In this document: piece after piece, positions 16,624 to 25,781 of the stretch
Layout of the letters: every line of letters starts with the position of its first letter
How positions within the stretch are numbered: the stretch's first letter is position 1
Source: Prevotella sp. MGM2
Lineage (GTDB): Bacteria; Bacteroidota; Bacteroidia; Bacteroidales; Bacteroidaceae
DNA length: 34,876 nt
Direction: 5' to 3'
Assembly (NCBI RefSeq): GCF_002933955.1
Contig: NZ_BEWW01000303.1
Span: forward strand, 1-34,876
Position numbers and translations under genes: made by a program
Notes under the pieces: generated by a model
The model's database searches: none
What the model was told of the DNA's origin: nothing
Seen by the model: only the letters and a program-made list of their open reading frames with translations

Positions 16624-17511
16624 ATGGCCATTAAGATAAATTTGGTTGTCCGCCTGCAACACTGGATGGACAGTGTGCCCGGACAGACGTTTCTCAACTA
16701 CGCCTACAGCTGGGGAGCCGCCATCGTGATTCTAGGCGCCCTCTTCAAACTGACCCACCTGCCGGGTGGCAACCTCATGCTCTTCATCGGCATGGGAACG
16801 GAGGTCATCGTATTCTTCCTCTCGGCTTTCGACCGGCCCTTCGACAAGACTGAAATAGGCAAGGAACTGCCCAACGACTATGAGACGGACGAGGAAATAG
16901 CCCGGCGGCTCGGACTGGAGGACGAGGAAGAAGAGGAGGACCAAACAGAGGAAGAGACTGAAGACGCGCCGCAAGGGGCCGGAAAAGCCACACAAGGCGC
17001 AACGGTTATCCTTGCCGCCAACGGCAGCAACACAACGGCCGATCCCGTCAAGGCCGCACAGGCCGCCATCGCCGCCGCCACGCCGCAAGGCGAAGAACCC
17101 TTCGCCGACGAGGCACACCGACTGGCCGCCATCATACGCGCCGCCAACGACGAGCTGCTGCGCCGCGCACAAGCCGTCCTCTCGCCCGAAATGGAGGAGG
17201 CCACGCAGACTTACATCGGACAACTCCGGACGCTGGCCGACACATTTGCCAAAGTGGACGAACAAAGCGCGCGCCTCACACGCGACAGCGAAGAGATGGA
17301 CAACCTCAACCGCACTCTCACGGGTATCAACAAGGTCTACGAGCTACATCTCAAAGGCATCAGCCTGCAAGTAGGCACCATCGACCAAATCAACGACCAG
17401 ACCCACAAACTCGCCCGACAGATTGAAGAACTCAACCACGTGTACGGCCGCATGATCGAAGCCCTCACCGTGAACATGCGCGGCAACGCTCCCGCACCAT
17501 CCGACCAATAA
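16624..17511 (+). CDS. gldL: T9SS motor protein GldL/PorL
   Basis: A 295-residue inner-membrane protein with two helices near the N-terminus (about 26-43 and 49-67: YSWGAAIVILGALFKL, then GNLMLFIGMGTEVIVFFLSAF). A conserved acidic residue, Glu60, sits inside the second helix; such a buried charge is expected of the proton-driven GldL-GldM motor. An acidic stretch (Glu/Asp-rich, about 96-117) and an Ala-rich, low-complexity linker lead into a helical cytoplasmic domain with coiled-coil character (LADTFAKVDEQSARLTRDSEEM, then QINDQTHKLARQIEELN). With GldM it powers type IX secretion, and gliding in relatives that glide. The next gene starts 15 bases downstream. Confidence 0.95.
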   Translation: MAIKINLVVRLQHWMDSVPGQTFLNYAYSWGAAIVILGALFKLTHLPGGNLMLFIGMGTEVIVFFLSAFDRPFDKTEIGKELPNDYETDEEIARRLGLEDEEEEEDQTEEETEDAPQGAGKATQGATVILAANGSNTTADPVKAAQAAIAAATPQGEEPFADEAHRLAAIIRAANDELLRRAQAVLSPEMEEATQTYIGQLRTLADTFAKVDEQSARLTRDSEEMDNLNRTLTGINKVYELHLKGISLQVGTIDQINDQTHKLARQIEELNHVYGRMIEALTVNMRGNAPAPSDQ

Positions 17512-17526
17512 ACCGCCCGACCCGAA

Positions 17527-19080
17527 ATGACAGTAAAGAAAAGACCGGTCTCACCCCGCCAGAAGATGATCAATCTCATGTACATCGTCCTGCTGGCCAT
17601 GTTGGCGCTCAACGTCTCGAACGAAGTGCTCAAGGGCTTCGACCTCGTAGGCGAAAGCCTCAACCGCACCACCGGCAATGCTGTGAAGGAAAACGAAGCC
17701 GTATACAAAGACCTTGCCGAACAGCTCAAGGCCAATCCAGGGAAAGTGCGCCCGTGGTACGACAAAGCCATAGCGGTGAAACAAATGTCCGACTCGCTCT
17801 ACAACTTTGCCGAACAGCTGCGCTGGGCCATAGCCCGCGAAGCGGACGGTCCGAAAGGCAACCCCTCGGCGCTCGAAAACAAAGAAGACCTCGACGCCGC
17901 CGGACGCATCATGCTGGCCCCGGTAAGGGGAAAAGGCGAAGCCCTCAAACGCGGCATCGACCACTTCCGCCAGCGCATCCTTGCCCTCATAACCGACGGC
18001 CGCCAACGCGCGCTCATAGCCTCCAACCTCACCACAGAAGTGCCCCAGACCCCCGAAAACGCCGGCAAGAACTGGCAGGAGCACATGTTTGAGGCCATGC
18101 CATCCATCGCAGCCGTAACAATGCTCACCAAACTGCAAAGCGACGTTCGGCAGGCCGAAGGCGAAGTGCTCCACAGCCTCATAGCCAACATTGACATGAA
18201 GGACATCCGCGTAAACGAGCTCAACGCTTACGTACTGCCCGAAGCCACCACGCTCTTCCCCGGCCAGACTTTCCGCTCCAACATCTTCATGGCTGCGGTA
18301 GACACCACACAACGCCCTGAAATCTACGTTAACGGCCGCCGCATAGCCGACAACGGCACCTACTCCTTTACCGCAGGCGGCCCAGGAGAATACAGTTTCT
18401 CGGGACACATCATCATGCGCAACAACACCGGCGAAACCATCCGCCGCAACTTCACGCAACGCTACAACGTGCTGGCCCCGCCCAGCGGCGCCACCGTAGC
18501 GGCCGACCTCATGAACGTGCTCTACGCCGGATTCGAAAACCCAGTAAGCGTATCGGCCTCCGGCATTCCGGCCGACAAAATCAGCCTTTCAATGACCGGC
18601 GGCCAGCTCACCCCACACGGCAAAGGAAAATACACCGCACGCCCCTCCGCCGTAGGACAGGACGTCATCTTCACCGTAACAGGCGAAGTGGGCGGCAAGC
18701 GGCAAACAATGGGAACGTTCGCCTTCAAAGTGCGTAAACTGCCCGACCCGACAGCCTACATAGCCGTAGGCACCGACCGCTTCAAGGGCGGACGACTGGC
18801 CAAAGGCAGCATTCTGGGTGCACAGGAGATAGGCGCCGCCATCGACGACGGATTGCTCGACATCCCTTTCCGCGTGCTCGGATTCGAAGCCGTCTTTGCC
18901 GACCGCATGGGCAACTTCAGACCCGAAACATCCGCCGGCTCCCGCATCACCGGCGCACAGCGCGAACTCATACGCTCACTGCGCCGCGGGGGACGCTTCT
19001 ACATATCCCGGGTACGCGTAGCAGGCCCCGACGGCACAGAGCGCACACTCCCGCAGCCAGTCGAGGTCATCGTGAACTGA
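17527..19080 (+). CDS. gldM: T9SS motor/shaft protein GldM/PorM
   Basis: A 517-residue protein with the family signature at the N-terminus: a short basic cytoplasmic start (MTVKKRPVSPRQKMINLMYI) and a single membrane helix (about 15-31) followed by NVSNEVLKGFDLVGESL. The remainder is periplasmic: a helical region (35-210), then several Ig-like beta domains (for example QTFRSNIFMAAVDTTQRPEIYVNGRRI and PVSVSASGIPADKISLSMTGG). It ends VRVAGPDGTERTLPQPVEVIVN. It dimerises, spans the periplasm and transmits motor movement from GldL to the GldK/GldN ring. Length and order are normal. gldN follows after 43 bases. Confidence 0.95.
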   Translation: MTVKKRPVSPRQKMINLMYIVLLAMLALNVSNEVLKGFDLVGESLNRTTGNAVKENEAVYKDLAEQLKANPGKVRPWYDKAIAVKQMSDSLYNFAEQLRWAIAREADGPKGNPSALENKEDLDAAGRIMLAPVRGKGEALKRGIDHFRQRILALITDGRQRALIASNLTTEVPQTPENAGKNWQEHMFEAMPSIAAVTMLTKLQSDVRQAEGEVLHSLIANIDMKDIRVNELNAYVLPEATTLFPGQTFRSNIFMAAVDTTQRPEIYVNGRRIADNGTYSFTAGGPGEYSFSGHIIMRNNTGETIRRNFTQRYNVLAPPSGATVAADLMNVLYAGFENPVSVSASGIPADKISLSMTGGQLTPHGKGKYTARPSAVGQDVIFTVTGEVGGKRQTMGTFAFKVRKLPDPTAYIAVGTDRFKGGRLAKGSILGAQEIGAAIDDGLLDIPFRVLGFEAVFADRMGNFRPETSAGSRITGAQRELIRSLRRGGRFYISRVRVAGPDGTERTLPQPVEVIVN

Positions 19081-19123
19081 CCATGCCGACCATACCGAAC
19101 AACCCCTGAAAACTCTCACAACG

Positions 19124-20218
19124 ATGAAACATATCATAGCCATCATCCTCAGCCTCACAGCCCTTGCGGCGGCAGCACAACCACCGGCCAGGCTGCGCCA
19201 GAAGGACGAAAAGAAAAACCAGAGCACCACGCCGCAGGGAGTGGCTTACCGCGATTTCCCCACGGCGCAACCCATGCCCGACGATGCCGCCTGGAGGCGC
19301 GACATATACCTTTCGCTCGACCTTACCAAAGAGGACAACGCCGTGCTCTACTATCCCACCATACCGGCCGGAGGACGCGAAAACCTTTTCACACGCCTCT
19401 TCAAGCTCATGCTGCGCGGACAACTGCAGGCCTACGACTACAAACTCGACGGCAGCGAGGACTTTTCGGAAAAAAACAAAGTGAAAGCCCGCGACATCCT
19501 TGACCGCTACCACATCTTCTACGAAACAAACGGCAGCAAAATACGCGTCAACGATGCCGACCTCCCCTCCGAAGAGGTAAAGGCCTACTTCATCAAGGTG
19601 AGCCACTACTACGACCAGCACACGGCTTCGTTCCGCTCAAAGGTAACGGCCCTGTGTCCCGTACTCAAGCGCGGCGGCGACTTCGGCGACAGCGAATCAC
19701 AATATCCCATGTTCTGGATAAAATACGACGATGCGGCGCCACAGCTCGGCAAACTCATGCTCATGGGCAGCAACCTCAACAACGCCGCCACCATATCGGC
19801 CGACGATTTCTTCACCACAGGCGCCTACAAAGGCGACATCTATAAAACAACCAACCTACAGGACCGCCTCCTGACGCAGTACTGTGAGACAGACTCGGCC
19901 GTGACCCGCGAGCAACGCCGCATTGAAAAGGAAATGACCGACTTCCAGGACCGCATGTGGGGACGCGACTCCGTAGTCATGGCCAAAGCCGCCGCCCAAA
20001 AAGCCCAGGCCGACAGCATTGCCGCCACTCAGAAGAAACCCTCCGCACGCACAGCCCGCTCCACCGGCCGACGCACCTCAGCAGGCACCGCTACCGGAAA
20101 ATCACCGTCGGCCAAATCATCGGCCGTGGCCCAAAAACGCCAGAGAACACCCAAGCCTAAATCTTCTCCGTCCTCCTCGTCGCGCGGCAGCTACAGCGTA
20201 CGCCGGCAACGCCACTGA
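19124..20218 (+). CDS. gldN: T9SS ring protein GldN/PorN
   Basis: A 364-residue exported protein with a signal peptide (MKHIIAIILSLTALAAAAQ). The core (about 40-275) carries family-typical stretches: AWRRDIYLSLDLTKEDNAVLYYP, LFKLMLRGQLQAYDYKLDG and YHIFYETNGSKIRV. It partners GldK in the periplasmic ring of the type IX secretion system. The C-terminal 80 residues are low complexity, rich in Ser, Ala, Lys, Arg and Thr (SARTARSTGRRTSAGTATG, then SSPSSSSRGSYSVRR), and look disordered and strongly basic. It closes the gldKLMN block, and the acyltransferase gene follows after 21 bases, likely by read-through. Confidence 0.93.
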   Translation: MKHIIAIILSLTALAAAAQPPARLRQKDEKKNQSTTPQGVAYRDFPTAQPMPDDAAWRRDIYLSLDLTKEDNAVLYYPTIPAGGRENLFTRLFKLMLRGQLQAYDYKLDGSEDFSEKNKVKARDILDRYHIFYETNGSKIRVNDADLPSEEVKAYFIKVSHYYDQHTASFRSKVTALCPVLKRGGDFGDSESQYPMFWIKYDDAAPQLGKLMLMGSNLNNAATISADDFFTTGAYKGDIYKTTNLQDRLLTQYCETDSAVTREQRRIEKEMTDFQDRMWGRDSVVMAKAAAQKAQADSIAATQKKPSARTARSTGRRTSAGTATGKSPSAKSSAVAQKRQRTPKPKSSPSSSSRGSYSVRRQRH

Positions 20219-20239
20219 TCCTTCAGGCACGTCCCACCC

Positions 20240-20794
20240 ATGTTTCTCAAAAAATACTTCAGAAAGAAAATCCTCCGCCTTCTGGCCCGCTACACCATTG
20301 AAGAGCTCATAGAGAGAGGCCTCGTAGTGGGAAAAAACTTCAAGTGCATGCACGGAGTCATCATCGACCCCTCACACGTGTGGCACATCCACATAGGCAA
20401 CAACGTCACACTGGCCCCGAGAGTGCACATTCTGGCTCACGACACCAGCACCTATCAACATCTGGGATACACGAAAATAGGCAACGTGACCATTGGCAAC
20501 AACGTTTTCGTGGGCGCTGAAAGCGTCATCCTCCCCAACGTCAGAATTGGCGACAACGCCATCATAGGAGCCAACAGCACCGTATCGAGAGACATACCCG
20601 CCAACACTGTCGCGGCGGGATCTCCGGCAAAAGTAATCTGTTCGCTGAAGGATTTCATCGACAGAAACAAACAGCTCATGGCAACCAGTCCCGTTTTCGA
20701 AAACGGTTACACCCTCACGGAAAACATATCCATGGAAGCCCGGAAAGCCATGCGCGAAAAGCTGGAACACACAAAGACAGGCTTCGTCAGATAA
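20240..20794 (+). CDS. hexapeptide-repeat acyltransferase (LbetaH family)
   Basis: A 184-residue protein. An N-terminal helical part (1-40) is followed by left-handed beta-helix hexapeptide repeats (about 45-140): VWHIHIGNNVTLAPRVHIL, then KIGNVTIGNNVFVGAESVILPN, VRIGDNAIIGANSTVSRDIPANTVAAGSPAKVI. A His in the AHDTST segment is a possible catalytic residue, as in WbbJ/CysE/LacA-type O-acetyltransferases. The DIPANTVAAGSPAKVI ending is characteristic of sugar O-acetyltransferases acting on surface polysaccharide or nodulation-type substrates. The acceptor cannot be deduced. It sits 21 bases after gldN. A link to A-LPS/O-antigen modification of T9SS cargo anchors is possible but speculative. 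Confidence 0.85.
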   Translation: MFLKKYFRKKILRLLARYTIEELIERGLVVGKNFKCMHGVIIDPSHVWHIHIGNNVTLAPRVHILAHDTSTYQHLGYTKIGNVTIGNNVFVGAESVILPNVRIGDNAIIGANSTVSRDIPANTVAAGSPAKVICSLKDFIDRNKQLMATSPVFENGYTLTENISMEARKAMREKLEHTKTGFVR

Positions 20795-20913
20795 ACTCCG
20801 CGCCGCCTCTCCCGCATTGTTCATATCCCCGAAGGTGTCTTTTCCCATGCAGGCTATGTAGGCACTCACACCACGCATGAAAACCGACCTCCGCACCTGA
20901 GAGTTCATTCTCT

Positions 20914-20976
20914 GAAAAGCAATACTTGGAATTTGAAAAGCAATACTTACAATTTAAATTCCAAGTAATGCTTTTC
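20914..20976. repeat. dispersed inverted repeat, copy R4
   Basis: Arm 20914-20934 (GAAAAGCAATACTTGGAATTT) pairs with 20956-20976 with one mismatch. The 21-base loop is identical to that of R1, and the shared block of R1 and R4 (TACTTGG through CAAGTAATG) is about 48 bases without a difference. Confidence 0.85.
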
Positions 20977-21027
20977 AACCCCTGAGAGGCAGCCTTGATA
21001 ACAAGACACTTATCAATCGCCCTTACT

Positions 21028-21062
21028 TTTGAGCGATGTTCCATCATTTTTCAGTAAATTTG
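21028..21062 (+). promoter_or_regulatory. candidate promoter of the GH43 pseudogene
   Basis: TAAATTTG at 21055-21062 matches the -7 box. TTTG at 21028-21031 is a possible -33 element, but the 23-base spacer is longer than usual. It lies about 110 bases upstream of the start codon. Confidence 0.45.
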
Positions 21063-21175
21063 TTTGTCCTCAGCCGGCCGCTCTACCGTCTTCCTCCGGT
21101 TTCCCCGCCGCCCCCTTCACACAAGAAGGGAGAGGCATCCCCTTAAAAGAATTTGCTGACCATTCAAAAAAACAT

Positions 21176-22762
21176 ATGACGATGAAAATAAAATCCCTTG
21201 CGGCAGGATGGCTTCTGATCGGCCTCACGCTCCCTGCGCCGGCACAGCAGATATGGTCGCCCGACAACAGCGACGGCACATTTACCAATCCGCTCATGTG
21301 GGGCGACTGGCCCGACCCCGACATCATCCGCGTGGGCGATGAGTTCTACATGGTTTCCACCAGCATGCACTACGTGCCCGGCTCGCCGGTGGTCAGGTCG
21401 AAAGACCTTGTCAACTGAGAGATGGCAGGCTATGCCGTGGAACGCTATGACGAGGATCCGGGCTACGACATGCAGGGCAGGACGCTCTACCTGAACGGGG
21501 CGTGGGCCAACTCCATCCGCCATCACAACGGGAAGTTTTATGTGGCTTTCTGCACGCCTTACGGATGGGGCACCGAAAAGGGCCATTTCTCCGTTTACGA
21601 GGCCGAAAAGCCCGAAGGACCATGGAAGAGAAGCATCTTTCCGGAATATCTCTACGACCCGGGACTGTTTTTCGATGATGACGGCAAGGTGTATGTCGTA
21701 CACGGATAAGGCCGGCTGTACGTCACCGAACTGAACGCCGACGTCAGGTCAGTCAAAGGCGGGAATGTGGAGATATGGAACAAGGGAGTGGACGATGCCT
21801 TCCATTCGGGCAAGAGCGCCGCCATGGAAGGCGCCCACATGTATAAGATTGACGGCATGTACTACATTCTGTGTCCCGCCGGAGGAACAGCGGGCTGGCA
21901 GGTGTGCCTGCGTTCCAAAAACATTTACGGCCCGTATGAGCACAAAGTGGTGTTGCAGGACGACAGCTCCTACCCTGAAAACGGCCTCCATCAGGGAGGC
22001 ATGGTGCAGCTCCGAAACGGCGAATGGTGGTTCATCATCATGCAGGACCGCGGAGCCATAGGCCGCGTGCCCCATCTGCTACCGGTGAAATGGGTCGGCG
22101 GATGGCCCATACCGGGCGTCGGCGGAAAGGATGCCACTGTCTACCGGAAACCGGACGTAGGCAGGACTTACCCCACCAAGGCGCCCGCCACCACCGATGA
22201 GTTCAGCAAAACCCGGCTGGGACTGCAGTGGCAATGGAACCACAATCCGGACAACGCCCAATGGTCGCTTTCGGAACGGAAAGGATATATGCGCCTGAAG
22301 GCGTTGCCTGCCAAGGACCTGACCAATGCCCGCAACACCCTCACACAGAGAGTACAGGGACCACTGTCAACGGGTACGGTGGAAATGGATGTGACAGGGC
22401 TCAAGGACGGCAACGTGGCAGGCTTCGGAGTGTTCCAAAACCCTTATGCCTATGTGGCTGTGCGCCAGGAAAAGGGCATCCGCCAACTGGCTGTATGCCA
22501 CAACGGAAAGACGGAAACCGTCATCGGCCGCCTTAATCAGGATAAAGTGTGGATCAGGGCCCGCGTCACCGACAAGGACTTCACAGCCCGCCTGTACTAC
22601 AGTCTTGACGGAACGGACTTCCATCCGGCAGGAGAAGTGCTCCGCATGGGACTGGGATATCCCTGGACGGCCAACCGCTTCGCGCTGTTCAACTTTTCGG
22701 AAACGGAAGAAGGGGCCGGCGGCGTGGCAGATTTCAACTGGTTCCGTTTCTACAACAAATAA
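21176..22762 (+). pseudogene. glycoside hydrolase family 43 gene with two in-frame stops
   Basis: One continuous frame of 528 codons reads as a full GH43-type enzyme (beta-xylosidase/alpha-arabinofuranosidase-like) with a signal peptide (MKIKSLAAGWLLIGLTLPAPAQ). It is interrupted by TGA at 21416-21418 (codon 81) and TAA at 21707-21709 (codon 178). Around the stops the frame is intact: DLVN-stop-EMAGYAVE, where relatives have Trp, and VYVVHG-stop-GRLYVTEL, where Gln is expected. Family features are present: WPDPDIIR (Asp47, candidate base), YLYDPGLFFDDDGKVYVV, and SAAMEGAHMYKIDGMYYIL (Glu218, candidate acid). A C-terminal beta-sandwich domain (about 340-528) follows. Both changes are explainable by single G:C to A:T transitions. 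It should yield no full enzyme unless stops are read through. Its terminator hairpin remains intact. Confidence 0.88.
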
Positions 22763-22846
22763 GAAACGCTGCATTGAGGACACCTGCCCGTACCGCCTCA
22801 ACGGACACAATCCGGAAACAGACGGACACGCCATCGCCCACATCAA

Positions 22847-22894
22847 AACAACACTGCCTGCACGCCGGAAATCGGGCGTGCAGGCAGTGTTGTT
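22847..22894 (+). terminator. strong hairpin terminator after GH43
   Basis: A perfect 20-bp stem (22847-22866 with 22875-22894) encloses an 8-base loop. The GC-rich stem (CACTGCCTGCACGCC) sits 84 bases after the GH43 stop. The flanking T-run is short, with TGTTGTT inside the stem end, so it may act in both directions. Confidence 0.7.
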
Positions 22895-22975
22895 AAAGAC
22901 AAATGCCACAGAATGAAAAACAAGACAGACAGCAATTCTTCGGATTTTTTTACGCGCTATTCCGTCATTTTTGCG

Positions 22976-22983
22976 TAAGTTTG
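22976..22983 (+). promoter_or_regulatory. candidate -7 box for rpoN
   Basis: TAAGTTTG matches TAnnTTTG and is 32 bases upstream of the rpoN start. No clear -33 TTTG is present at the right spacing. Confidence 0.45.
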
Positions 22984-23014
22984 CTTCCGTAAATAAAGAA
23001 TCAAAAAAACGCCT

Positions 23015-24505
23015 ATGGCCCAAAAACTGGAACAAACGCAGACACAGGCACAGCTGCAGCAGCTCTCCACGCTACAGGTGGCATTGGCCGGCCTGGTGGA
23101 ACTGCCGCTGGCCGACCTGGCCGAACGCGTGCAGAACGAAATGATGGACAACGCCGCGCTGGAGGAGTCGGCCGCCGAACGCGACGGCGACGACGAAAAC
23201 GAAAGCCGACAGGAAAACGGCGATGACAGCGGGACCGAAACCGAAACGGAAGGGCAGGGGGGAGAAATAGGCGACTCGCTGGGCGACTACATGAGCGAAG
23301 ACGATGTGCCGGCCTATCTGCAGGAACGGGCCGACGAGGCGCGATGGCGCAACGAAATGCCGCTTACGGGCGGCACATCGGCCTATGATGACCTCGTGCG
23401 GCAGATGGGGGAGCACGACCTCAACGCACACGAGCGTGAAGTGATGGACTATCTCATCGGGTCGCTCGACGACGACGGCTTCCTGCGCAAGGACCTGGAG
23501 ACCATGGCCGACGAAATGGCCATCTACCACAACGTCATGACATCGGTCGGGGAACTGGAACGCCTTCTGAACGTGCTCCACACCTTCGAACCGCGCGGCA
23601 TAGGCGCCCGCTCGCTACAGGAATGCCTGCGGCTGCAACTCTCCGACCCCGACCTGCAATCGCCTTACAAAGCCTTGGCCATCAAGGTGGTGGACCGCTG
23701 CTTCAAGGACTTCACCGTCAAACGCTGGGACGCCGTGTGCCGCACGCTCAACATCGACGAGGAAACACTGGGCCACGTGCGCCACGTACTTACCCACCTC
23801 AATCCTCTGCCAGGCAGCGCCCTGGGCAGCGGGCAGTCCGCCGAAGCGCCGACCGCCCTGCCGGATTTTTTCGTGACAGTGGGAACAGACGGACTGCCCC
23901 TCGTTGAACTCAATCAGGGCGACGTGCCCGAACTGCGCGTAAGCCGCGCCTTCCGCGACTCCATAAGCCAGTATGCCGCACGCCGCGGCAGCCTGACACG
24001 CCACCAGCGCGAAGCCTACGTCTATGCCCGCCAGAAGGTGGAAGCCGCGCAGGCCTTCATCGGACTCATAGCGCGGCGGCAGCATACACTCATGGCCGTC
24101 ATGCAGGCCATAGTGGATCTGCAGGAACCCTTCTTCACCGAAAACGATGACGAGGCCCTTCTCCGCCCCCTCGTACTCAAAGACGTGGCCGCTCGGGCCG
24201 GAGTGGACATCTCCACCGTGTCGCGCGTGACAGGCAGCAAATACGTACAGACGGACTACGGGCTCTACCCGCTGAAGTTCTTCTTCTCCTCACAGTTCAC
24301 CTCCGAAAGCGGCGACGAAGTGTCAACACGCCAAGTGCGCGCCGCCTTGCGCGACATCATCGAGGCCGAAGACAAGAAACGGCCGCTCTCCGACGAAGCC
24401 ATTACCGCACGGCTGCGCGAGCAGGGACTGCCCGTGGCGCGCCGGACGGTGGCGAAATACCGCGAGCAGATGGGCATACTCGCGGCACGGTTGCGCAAAA
24501 ACTGA
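23015..24505 (+). CDS. rpoN: RNA polymerase sigma-54 factor RpoN
   Basis: A 496-residue sigma-54 of normal length. The Gln/Leu-rich activator-interacting region I is at the N-terminus (LEQTQTQAQLQQLSTLQVALAGLVELP). A strongly acidic region II follows (about 45-95). The core-binding domain includes the family stretch LHTFEPRGIGARSLQECLRLQL. The C-terminal DNA-binding part has LKDVAARAGVDISTVSRVTGSKYVQT and ends with the RpoN box ARRTVAKYRE. It directs polymerase to -24/-12 promoters and needs an NtrC-type AAA+ activator, one of which is encoded at the right edge of this window. It has its own candidate promoter, and the PAP2-family gene follows after 55 bases. Confidence 0.96.
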   Translation: MAQKLEQTQTQAQLQQLSTLQVALAGLVELPLADLAERVQNEMMDNAALEESAAERDGDDENESRQENGDDSGTETETEGQGGEIGDSLGDYMSEDDVPAYLQERADEARWRNEMPLTGGTSAYDDLVRQMGEHDLNAHEREVMDYLIGSLDDDGFLRKDLETMADEMAIYHNVMTSVGELERLLNVLHTFEPRGIGARSLQECLRLQLSDPDLQSPYKALAIKVVDRCFKDFTVKRWDAVCRTLNIDEETLGHVRHVLTHLNPLPGSALGSGQSAEAPTALPDFFVTVGTDGLPLVELNQGDVPELRVSRAFRDSISQYAARRGSLTRHQREAYVYARQKVEAAQAFIGLIARRQHTLMAVMQAIVDLQEPFFTENDDEALLRPLVLKDVAARAGVDISTVSRVTGSKYVQTDYGLYPLKFFFSSQFTSESGDEVSTRQVRAALRDIIEAEDKKRPLSDEAITARLREQGLPVARRTVAKYREQMGILAARLRKN

Positions 24506-24560
24506 CGGAGCCGGCCCGGAACGTTTCCCCCTATTCAAATCATCAAACACCCGCCCCAAC

Positions 24561-25178
24561 GTGAGCAACCGCTACATCATTCTGACGGCACAAGTGGTGT
24601 CACTCATCTTCTCACCCCACTTCCTGCCCCTGACGGCGTTTATCATACTGCTGTCATTCAGCTACATGCGCTATACACCGGTGATATACAACCTGTTTGT
24701 GATCGGTCTGGTGTTTCTCTTCACCATAGCGCTGCCACGGCTGGGCATCTACCTTTACCGCCGCCTCAACGGCTGGACACGCCACCAGCTGAGCCGTCGG
24801 GAGCGGCGCTACGTGCCCTACGGCATGACCATCATCTCCTACGGCGCCCTGATATGCCTGATGGACCATCTGCGCATGCCGCGCTTCATGACCGGTGTAC
24901 TGGTGGCGGCACTGGCCATACAGATAGCTTGCGCAGCGGTCAATCCGCTCATGAAGGTGAGCTCCCACGCCGCAGCCTCAGGTGGCGTAGTGGGAGCCAT
25001 TGCGGCTTTCGGCGCCATTCTCGGCTTCAACCCCACATCCGCCCTGTGTGCCGCCATTCTCATGGCCGGCATGGTGGGCACGGCGCGCCTCATACTGCGC
25101 CAGCACACACCGGCCGAAGTAGGAGCGGGCACGCTCATCGGCATCATCTGCGCCCTGGCCGGCATACTGCTGGCCTGA
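24561..25178 (+). CDS. PAP2-family membrane phosphatase-like protein
   Basis: A 205-residue polytopic membrane protein starting at GTG 24561. Several hydrophobic helices (about 8-30, 41-60, 88-105, 112-130, 140-160, 182-205) are present. Candidate PAP2 motifs are SSHAAASGG (about residues 134-142, in place of PSGH) and ARLILRQHTPAEVGAGTLIG (about 174-193, in place of SRxxxxxHxxxDVxxG, with Glu for Asp). RRERRYVPYG could represent the first, basic motif. Such enzymes dephosphorylate membrane lipids, for example undecaprenyl pyrophosphate or phosphatidate intermediates. The motifs are degenerate, so activity is uncertain. It lies between rpoN and purE and may be co-transcribed with both. Confidence 0.7.
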   Translation: MSNRYIILTAQVVSLIFSPHFLPLTAFIILLSFSYMRYTPVIYNLFVIGLVFLFTIALPRLGIYLYRRLNGWTRHQLSRRERRYVPYGMTIISYGALICLMDHLRMPRFMTGVLVAALAIQIACAAVNPLMKVSSHAAASGGVVGAIAAFGAILGFNPTSALCAAILMAGMVGTARLILRQHTPAEVGAGTLIGIICALAGILLA

Positions 25179-25247
25179 CGCATCACGACAACACCACGCG
25201 GCCGGCACAGCATCTGCCGGCCCGCACTATCAATAAAACTTACCGAC

Positions 25248-25754
25248 ATGACTCCTATCGTTAGCATTATCATGGGCAGCACCAGCGACCTGCCCGTTAT
25301 GGAAAAAGCCGCCAAGTTTCTCGACGAAATGGGCGTACCCTTCGAGATGAACGCCCTATCGGCCCACCGCACACCCGCCGAAGTGGACAACTTTGCCCGC
25401 CAGGCCAAAGAACGCGGCCTGAAGGTCATCATAGCCGGCGCCGGCATGGCGGCCGCACTCCCCGGCGTAATAGCCGCCGGCACCACGGTACCCGTCATCG
25501 GCGTACCCATTAAAGGCATGCTCGACGGACTCGATGCCATGCTTTCCATCATACAGATGCCGCCGGGCATTCCCGTGGCGACGGTCGGCGTGAACGGCGC
25601 CCTCAACGCCGCCATACTGGCAGTGGAAATGCTGGCGCTGGCCGATGAGGCGCTGGCCGGCAAACTCGCCGCCTACAAGGAAGGACTGAAAGAGAAAATA
25701 GTAAAAGCCAACGCCGACCTCTCCGAAGTGAAATACACCCACAAGACGAACTGA
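25248..25754 (+). CDS. purE: N5-carboxyaminoimidazole ribonucleotide mutase PurE
   Basis: A 168-residue protein of normal length for the class I mutase. It converts N5-CAIR to CAIR in de novo purine synthesis, in the cytoplasm. The family signatures are clear: MGSTSDLPVMEKAAKFLDE near the N-terminus, the active-site stretch NALSAHRTPAEV (His about residue 45), and AGAGMAAALPGVIAAGTTVPVIGVP. The start at ATG 25248 follows 69 bases after the PAP2-family gene. Repeat copy R5 begins 27 bases after its stop. Confidence 0.97.
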   Translation: MTPIVSIIMGSTSDLPVMEKAAKFLDEMGVPFEMNALSAHRTPAEVDNFARQAKERGLKVIIAGAGMAAALPGVIAAGTTVPVIGVPIKGMLDGLDAMLSIIQMPPGIPVATVGVNGALNAAILAVEMLALADEALAGKLAAYKEGLKEKIVKANADLSEVKYTHKTN

Positions 25755-25781
25755 AGGACCAACACCACGAAAGGCCGTATC

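Larger units (their letters stand above)
20795..21175 (+). other. 381-bp intergenic region with repeat and promoter
   Basis: No gene is visible. It contains repeat copy R4 (20914-20976) and a Bacteroidetes-type promoter (21028-21062) that would serve the broken GH43 gene. Confidence 0.7.

Noticed and set aside
17551-18459. A 302-codon minus-strand frame
   Set aside because: It is entirely antisense to gldM and explained by the same codon-bias effect.
21416-21709. Stop-codon recoding (TGA as Trp, TAA as Gln) in the GH43 gene
   Set aside because: Many other genes here end normally in TGA or TAA, and no recoding element was seen. Two nonsense mutations are the simpler reading.
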